Shown here: positions 60,071-64,000 of the stretch, in pieces
Layout of the letters: each line of letters starts with the position of its first letter
Position numbering within the stretch: position 1 is the first letter of the stretch
NCBI RefSeq assembly: GCF_900105515.1
Contig: NZ_FNSY01000001.1
Location: forward strand, 2,294,001 to 2,358,000
DNA length: 64,000 nucleotides
From: Streptomyces sp. 2131.1
Lineage (GTDB): Bacteria; Actinomycetota; Actinomycetes; Streptomycetales; Streptomycetaceae
Direction: 5' to 3'
Program-made: the position numbers and the translations under genes
Notes under the pieces: model-generated
What the model saw: the letters and a program-made list of their open reading frames with translations, nothing else
Told to the model about the DNA's origin: nothing
Database searches by the model: none

Positions 60071-61036
60071 TCAGCTCCTGCCGCATTCGTCGAGCAATTC
60101 CCGGAACGCCTGGGCGACCGCCTCCGGGTACTCCATCATCGCCACGTGCCCGGCGTCGGGCAGTGTCAGCAGGCGCGCGTCGCGGAAGGCCGCGGACGCC
60201 CTGCGGGCCATCCGGAACGAGACGAGCTGGTCCCGTCCGCCGTACACCAGCTGGGTCGGCGCGAGCACCCGCTCGGCCTGACGCCACAGCCCGTGCTGTC
60301 CGCCCAACGTGTACGCGTCGACGATGCCACGGGCGGAACGCGCCATGGCGTCCCAGAAGTACGGCAGTTCCAGCCTGCGCTCCATTTCGGCCACCGCGTC
60401 GCGGAAGCCCGTGTCGGAGACCCGTGCCGGATCGCCGTAACAGAGTGCCATGACTCCGCGGGTGCGCTCCTCCGCGGTCCAGTCCCGGGTCAGCCGGGCG
60501 AACAGGGAGGCGACGCCCGGGAGTGCGAGCAGGGCGGTCGGGGCGGCCGAGCGCTGGACCCGGATCTCGGGGAGCGCGGGCGAGACGAGGGTGAGCGTGC
60601 GGACCAGGTCGGGGCGGACCGCGGCGACCCGGGTGGCCACCGCGCCGCCCAGCGAGTTGCCGAACAGGTGGACGGGGCCGCGTTCCTGGGCGTCCAGCAG
60701 GCGGATGACCGCGCGGGCGTGCCCGGTGACCGAGTAGTTGCCGTCGTCCGGGGGCGGCGAGTCACCGAAACCGGGCAGGTCGACGGCCTCGCAGTCGACC
60801 AGTTCCTCCAGGAGCGGCATCAGGGCCGTCCAATTCTGCGAGGAGCCGCCGAGACCGTGCACGAAGAGGGCGGGCGGCAGTCCGGGCCCCCGGGACGGCC
60901 GCGAACGGAGGGTGAGCGTCAGGCCGGGCAGTTCGACGGAGCGCAGCCGCTCCCCCTCCGCAACCCTGACGGTGCTCACCGTGGGGGCCACCGCTGCGGC
61001 GACGGCGCGGACTCCCGGCAGCTCGGTCGAAGACAT
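60071..61036 (-). CDS. Alpha/beta hydrolase
   Basis: A 321-residue alpha/beta hydrolase with oxyanion HGLGGSSQNW (about 60), GFGDSPPPDDGNY, nucleophile elbow HLFGNSLGGAVATRVAA (Ser about 128), acid in VYGGRDQLVS and His in LPDAGHVAMMEYPEAVAQAF. All triad residues are present. The lid (about 175-235) is of average length. No signal peptide is seen. It is 8 nt from the DUF3152 gene on the same strand, so the two are cotranscribed. The substrate is unknown; LipV-type esterase in mycobacterial nomenclature is a possible comparison. Confidence 0.88.
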   Translation of the reverse strand: MSSTELPGVRAVAAAVAPTVSTVRVAEGERLRSVELPGLTLTLRSRPSRGPGLPPALFVHGLGGSSQNWTALMPLLEELVDCEAVDLPGFGDSPPPDDGNYSVTGHARAVIRLLDAQERGPVHLFGNSLGGAVATRVAAVRPDLVRTLTLVSPALPEIRVQRSAAPTALLALPGVASLFARLTRDWTAEERTRGVMALCYGDPARVSDTGFRDAVAEMERRLELPYFWDAMARSARGIVDAYTLGGQHGLWRQAERVLAPTQLVYGGRDQLVSFRMARRASAAFRDARLLTLPDAGHVAMMEYPEAVAQAFRELLDECGRS

Positions 61037-61146
61037 GCGGCAATGTTACGAGATGATCACACCGGGGTTCATGTGTTCGCCGTCACACGATCGCATAGCG
61101 GCTTTACGGGGTACCTCATAGGCTCGAACCGAGGAAGGGAGTCACC

Positions 61147-61362
61147 ATGACGGTCGACCCGAGGGACCCGGAGACCTTCGAGGACGTCCAGCCGGACGAA
61201 CCCGACCAGGAGACGCCCGAGGCGGACGCCGCCGAGCAGCACGCGGACCTGCGTCCGGAGAGCGACGAACCGCTCACGGATCTCGACCGCGGCGGCGTCA
61301 GCGAGGCGGACGCGGCGGACCAGGCCCGCGTCGTTCCCCAGGATGAGGACGATTACCGCTGA
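61147..61362 (+). CDS. Small acidic protein
   Basis: A 71-residue, highly acidic protein (Asp/Glu about 40 percent) with no Cys and no hydrophobic segment. It reads MTVDPRDPETFEDVQPDEPD and ends PQDEDDYR, and is probably disordered. The start ATG at 61147 follows GGGAG. No domain is recognised. It is divergent from the alpha/beta hydrolase and 168 bp before the TetR gene. Confidence 0.7.
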   Translation: MTVDPRDPETFEDVQPDEPDQETPEADAAEQHADLRPESDEPLTDLDRGGVSEADAADQARVVPQDEDDYR

Positions 61363-61530
61363 TACGTCCCGCTCTGCGCCCCGGGCCGGACAATCTGCGG
61401 CTACCGCACTCGTCCGGTCCGTGAAATTCTGCGTCCGCGCCGCGCATACCGGGGTTACCCAAAAGTACGATGTCGGTATGGCGCGGCACGTACGGAACCG
61501 CTGTGTCGGACCACGAATTTGGGAGGCGGC

Positions 61531-62172
61531 GTGACAGCCATCGAGCAGACCGAGGCGGCGCGCCCGCGGGGCACTCGCCTGCCCCGCCGCGCCCGACGCA
61601 ACCAGCTGCTGGGAGCCGCGCAGGAGGTCTTCGTCGCGCAGGGCTACCACTCCGCGGCGATGGACGACATCGCGGAGCGCGCCGGAGTCAGCAAGCCGGT
61701 GCTCTACCAGCACTTCCCGGGCAAGCTGGAGCTCTACCTGGCCCTCCTCGACCAGCACTGCGAGTCGCTGCTCCAGGCGGTGCGCACGGCGCTTGCGTCG
61801 ACCACCGACAACAAGCTGCGCGTGGCCGCGACGATGGACGCGTACTTCGCGTACGTGGAGGACGAGGGCGGCGCCTTCCGACTCGTCTTCGAGTCCGACC
61901 TGACCAACGAGCCCGCCGTGCGCGAGCGCGTGGACCGGGTCTCGCTCCAGTGCGCCGAGGCGATCTCCGACGTGATCGCGGGCGACACGGGCCTGTCCAA
62001 GGACGAGTCCATGCTCCTCGCGGTGGGCCTCGGCGGGGTGTCCCAGGTGGTCGCCCGGTACTGGCTGTCCAGCCGGTCGGCCATTCCGCGCGACACGGCG
62101 GTCCAGCTGCTCACCTCGCTGGCCTGGCGGGGTATCGCCGGCTTCCCGCTGCACGGCATCGATCAGCACTGA
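61531..62172 (+). CDS. TetR-family transcriptional regulator
   Basis: A 213-residue TetR regulator. The N-terminal helix-turn-helix is RRNQLLGAAQEVFVAQGYHS and MDDIAERAGVSKPVLYQHFP with the typical tail KLELYLALLDQH. The C-terminal ligand domain is about 65-205. GTG 61531 sits behind GGGAGG. It is followed by the DUF3107 gene 131 bp later, the same pairing seen in mycobacteria (from memory). The ligand and targets are unknown. Confidence 0.9.
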   Translation: MTAIEQTEAARPRGTRLPRRARRNQLLGAAQEVFVAQGYHSAAMDDIAERAGVSKPVLYQHFPGKLELYLALLDQHCESLLQAVRTALASTTDNKLRVAATMDAYFAYVEDEGGAFRLVFESDLTNEPAVRERVDRVSLQCAEAISDVIAGDTGLSKDESMLLAVGLGGVSQVVARYWLSSRSAIPRDTAVQLLTSLAWRGIAGFPLHGIDQH

Positions 62173-62303
62173 CCGCCCGGCGGCCGCCCGTGTTCGCTGC
62201 GGGCGTGCCCCGGGGAGCCCTGACGAGTCCCCTCAGCGGGCTAATGTGTGCTGCGTACGGCGCGGCTCACCGCGCAGGGACTGACCGTCGGAGGGACATA
62301 GCC

Positions 62304-62531
62304 GTGGAGGTCAAGATCGGGGTGCAGCACACGCCCCGGGAGATCGTTCTGGAGAGCGGGCTTTCCGCCGAAGAGGTCGAGAGCGCGGTGTCCGAGGCGC
62401 TCGCCGGCAAGGCGGCGCTGCTCAGCCTCACGGACGAGAAGGGCCGCAAGGTCCTCGTGCCGGCCGACCGGATCGCCTACGTGGAGATCGGCGAGCCCAG
62501 CACGCGACGGGTCGGGTTCGGCGCGCTCTAG
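62304..62531 (+). CDS. DUF3107 small conserved protein
   Basis: A 75-residue protein, VEVKIGVQHTPREIVLESGL at the start, then VLVPADRIAYVEIGEPSTRR near the end, matching the DUF3107 family that is near-universal in actinobacteria. GTG 62304 has GGAGGG 8 nt upstream. The function is unknown. Its recurring position next to the TetR gene suggests a linked role. Confidence 0.88.
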   Translation: MEVKIGVQHTPREIVLESGLSAEEVESAVSEALAGKAALLSLTDEKGRKVLVPADRIAYVEIGEPSTRRVGFGAL

Positions 62532-62555
62532 GGCGTACGGACGCGGAGACCGCGG

Positions 62556-62592
62556 AGCGGCCCGGTGGGGATTCCCCGCCGGGCCGCTTCTC
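62556..62592 (+). terminator. DUF3107 intrinsic terminator
   Basis: AGCGGCCCGG pairs with CCGGGCCGCT, with inner GGGG/CCCC, followed by TCTCTT, 25 nt after the stop. Confidence 0.8.
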
Positions 62593-62732
62593 TTCGTTCT
62601 GCCGCCGGTGCTGTGGCCCGGCTGTGCGTCGGCTGGGCGAAGCCTGTGCGCCGAAGGGTTGTGACCGGTCACTCACGGGTAGTACGAGCAGGACAGAAGC
62701 GCCCGTTCCGTATACCTGCGAGGTGATCGTCC

Positions 62733-63002
62733 GTGATGGTGGAAGTGTTGAGCGCCGTCGTGCTCGGAGCAGTCCTCTCCTGGGCGGCACTGCGCTCACT
62801 GCCGGGCCGCCTCCCCGCCCGCCTGACCGTGTTCGGTACGGGGGCGCTCGGGGCCGTCTTCGGCGCGTCCCTGATGCACTCGGTGCTGGGGCCGGACCAC
62901 GAGGCGGCCACCGTGGTCGGCGCCGTGCTCATCGCCGCCGTCACGGTGTCCCTGCTGATCCGGCCGCGCAGCCGCCGGCTGAACCGGTCGGCCGCCGCCT
63001 GA
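62733..63002 (+). CDS. Small membrane protein
   Basis: An 89-residue protein with three hydrophobic segments (VLSAVVLGAVLSWAAL, LTVFGTGALGAVFGASL, VVGAVLIAAVTVSLLI) and a basic C-terminus (RPRSRRLNRSAAA). It starts at GTG 62733 or ATG 62736, behind GAGGTGA. Its three-segment, Gly-rich pattern recalls the GlsB/YeaQ type, but I cannot confirm membership. It ends 21 bp before the converging ferritin-like gene. Confidence 0.65.
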   Translation: MMVEVLSAVVLGAVLSWAALRSLPGRLPARLTVFGTGALGAVFGASLMHSVLGPDHEAATVVGAVLIAAVTVSLLIRPRSRRLNRSAAA

Positions 63003-63023
63003 CACCGGCTGCCGGGAAAAGCC

Positions 63024-63758
63024 CTACGCGGCGAGCCCCAGGGCGGCCATGCGCTTGGTGTGCGCCTCGGTGATCCGGGAGAACATCCGGCCGACCTCCG
63101 CCAGGTCGAAGCCGTCGGCGACCCCGCCGACCAGCATCGTCGACAGCGCGTCCCGGTCCGCGACCACACGCTGCGCCTGCGAGAGCGCCTCGCCCATCAG
63201 CCGCCGCGCCCACAGCGCCAGCCGGCCGCCGACCCGCGGGTCGGCCTCGATCGCGGCGCGCACCTTCTCGACGGCGAAGTTGCCGTGGCCCGTGTCGTCG
63301 AGCACGGCGAGGACCAGGGAGCGGGTGTCGGAGTCGAGCCGGGCCGCGACCTCCCGGTAGAAGTCACTGGCGATCGAGTCGCCGACGTACGCCTTGACCA
63401 GGCCCTCCAGCCAGTCGGAGGGAGCGGTCTGGCGGTGGAAGTCGTCGAGCGCCCGGGCGAACGGCTCCATGGCGGCGGTCGGCTCCACCTCGATGGCCGT
63501 GAGCCGCTCGGTGAGCTGCTCGAAGTGGTGGAACTCGGCGGACGCCATCTTCGCCAGCTCCGCCTTGTCGCCCAGGGTCGGCGCGAGCTTGGCGTCCTCC
63601 GCGAGCCGCTCGAAGGCCGCGAGCTCCCCGTAGGCGAGCGCGCCCAGCAGATCGACGACAGCGGCCCGGTACTGCGGCTGCGCGGACGCGGTGGCCCAGT
63701 CCTGGTCGGCGATCCGGGTCGTCGCGGGGGTTTCAGTGGCGTTGTCAGGCGTCTCCAT
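63024..63758 (-). CDS. Ferritin-like diiron protein (MiaE-like)
   Basis: A 244-residue all-helical protein. Diiron-type ligands are visible in YGELAAFERLAEDA, MASAEFHHFEQL, KAYVGDSIASDFYREVAARL and VLDDTGHGNFAVEKV, giving two ExxH-like pairs in a four-helix bundle. The fold resembles the tRNA-hydroxylase MiaE-like family used in mycobacterial annotation. The reaction is unknown. ATG 63758 (METPDNATE) is chosen. It converges with the small membrane protein gene and diverges from whatever follows the window. Confidence 0.8.
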   Translation of the reverse strand: METPDNATETPATTRIADQDWATASAQPQYRAAVVDLLGALAYGELAAFERLAEDAKLAPTLGDKAELAKMASAEFHHFEQLTERLTAIEVEPTAAMEPFARALDDFHRQTAPSDWLEGLVKAYVGDSIASDFYREVAARLDSDTRSLVLAVLDDTGHGNFAVEKVRAAIEADPRVGGRLALWARRLMGEALSQAQRVVADRDALSTMLVGGVADGFDLAEVGRMFSRITEAHTKRMAALGLAA

Positions 63759-64000
63759 GCAGCGCAGAATAGCCCGCCCCGACGGGAGCCGAAGGGTCCG
63801 GCCGTCGACCCACGTCACACCGATCCGACGAATTCACCCAACACAGATGCGCGGATCCGGGGTACAGTGGTAATGCGCTTACTGAGCACTTTGCATCTGC
63901 TCGTGGCGCGAAATTGAATGAGGATGCCCGGTCGGTGGCCCGATCGGCTCCGACCCGACAGCCCTCCACGCGGTGCGTGCACACGTACGACCGCAGATGA
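63759..64000 (+). other. Leader region of a gene beyond the window
   Basis: This 242-bp stretch has no convincing ORF. A -10-like TACAGT occurs near 63863-63868, without a clear -35. By synteny with mycobacteria a DEAD-box RNA helicase would follow, and such genes often have long leaders. This is inference. Confidence 0.35.

Noticed and set aside
1-64000. Insertion sequences, prophage or integrase genes, CRISPR arrays
   Set aside because: No transposase or integrase motifs, no terminal inverted repeats and no regularly spaced repeats were seen. The tandem repeats present are coding 18-bp units.

Overview
The window is chromosomal DNA from a high-GC actinomycete, almost certainly a Streptomyces. 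The evidence is the very strong GC bias at third codon positions, frequent GTG starts behind GGAGG-type ribosome binding sites, and marker genes: SigR/RsrA, the WhiB7-type regulator WblC, mycoredoxin, AdnAB and CatR. From memory, most of the gene order also matches the M. tuberculosis segment from the UPF0182 gene (Rv3193c) through whiB7, uvrD2, mrx1, nudC, adnAB, moeZ, DUF3152 and TetR/DUF3107 to sigH, SRAP, aroA and rsgA. I therefore read the window as an ancient actinobacterial core with lineage-specific insertions.

Layout. 1-11 kb: a truncated gene, an HD-GYP membrane protein, rsrA-sigR with an autoregulatory sigma-R promoter, a small alpha/beta hydrolase, a SRAP (HMCES-like) protein, an M50-type protease, aroA, rsgA, an SMR exporter, hisN and a CBS protein. 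9.5-11.6 kb: the katA/catR peroxide-response pair. 11.7-14.4 kb: two identical initiator tRNA genes flanking a large Sel1-repeat protein. 14.4-23.6 kb: UPF0182, PPA1309-type and YlbL-type proteins, moaE, an SDR protein, a DUF2342 zincin-like protein and a NUDIX hydrolase. 23.6-30.4 kb: three AIM24-domain proteins (one fused to TerD), a YgjP-like peptidase, a degenerate E1/ThiF-like protein and an ABC1 kinase. 30.5-34.8 kb: wblC with a very long leader, uvrD2 and mrx1. 34.8-45.8 kb: nudC, an M20 peptidase, adnB, a methyltransferase, adnA and an alkyltransferase-like protein. 46-53.3 kb: a pseudokinase-YbhN fusion, two secreted tripeptidyl-aminopeptidase-like lipoproteins and moeZ. 53.4-58.5 kb: a compact polysaccharide-type cluster with Pel-like elements. 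58.7-64 kb: a DUF3152 metalloprotease-like protein, a hydrolase, a TetR/DUF3107 pair, a ferritin-like protein and the start of the next gene's leader.

How the parts work together. Three exact sigma-R promoters (GGAAT, 18 nt, GTT) precede sigR itself, mrx1 and moeZ. This ties thiol-stress sensing by RsrA to thiol repair by mycoredoxin and to sulfur transfer by MoeZ. A Fur-type palindrome lies inside the katA promoter spacer beside catR. wblC has a WhiB7-type promoter, a 112-codon leader ORF with a strong ribosome binding site, and an intrinsic terminator before the coding region. That layout fits ribosome-mediated attenuation in response to translation-blocking antibiotics. DNA repair is represented by AdnAB, UvrD2, SRAP and ATL.

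No insertion sequence, prophage, integrase or CRISPR array was seen.
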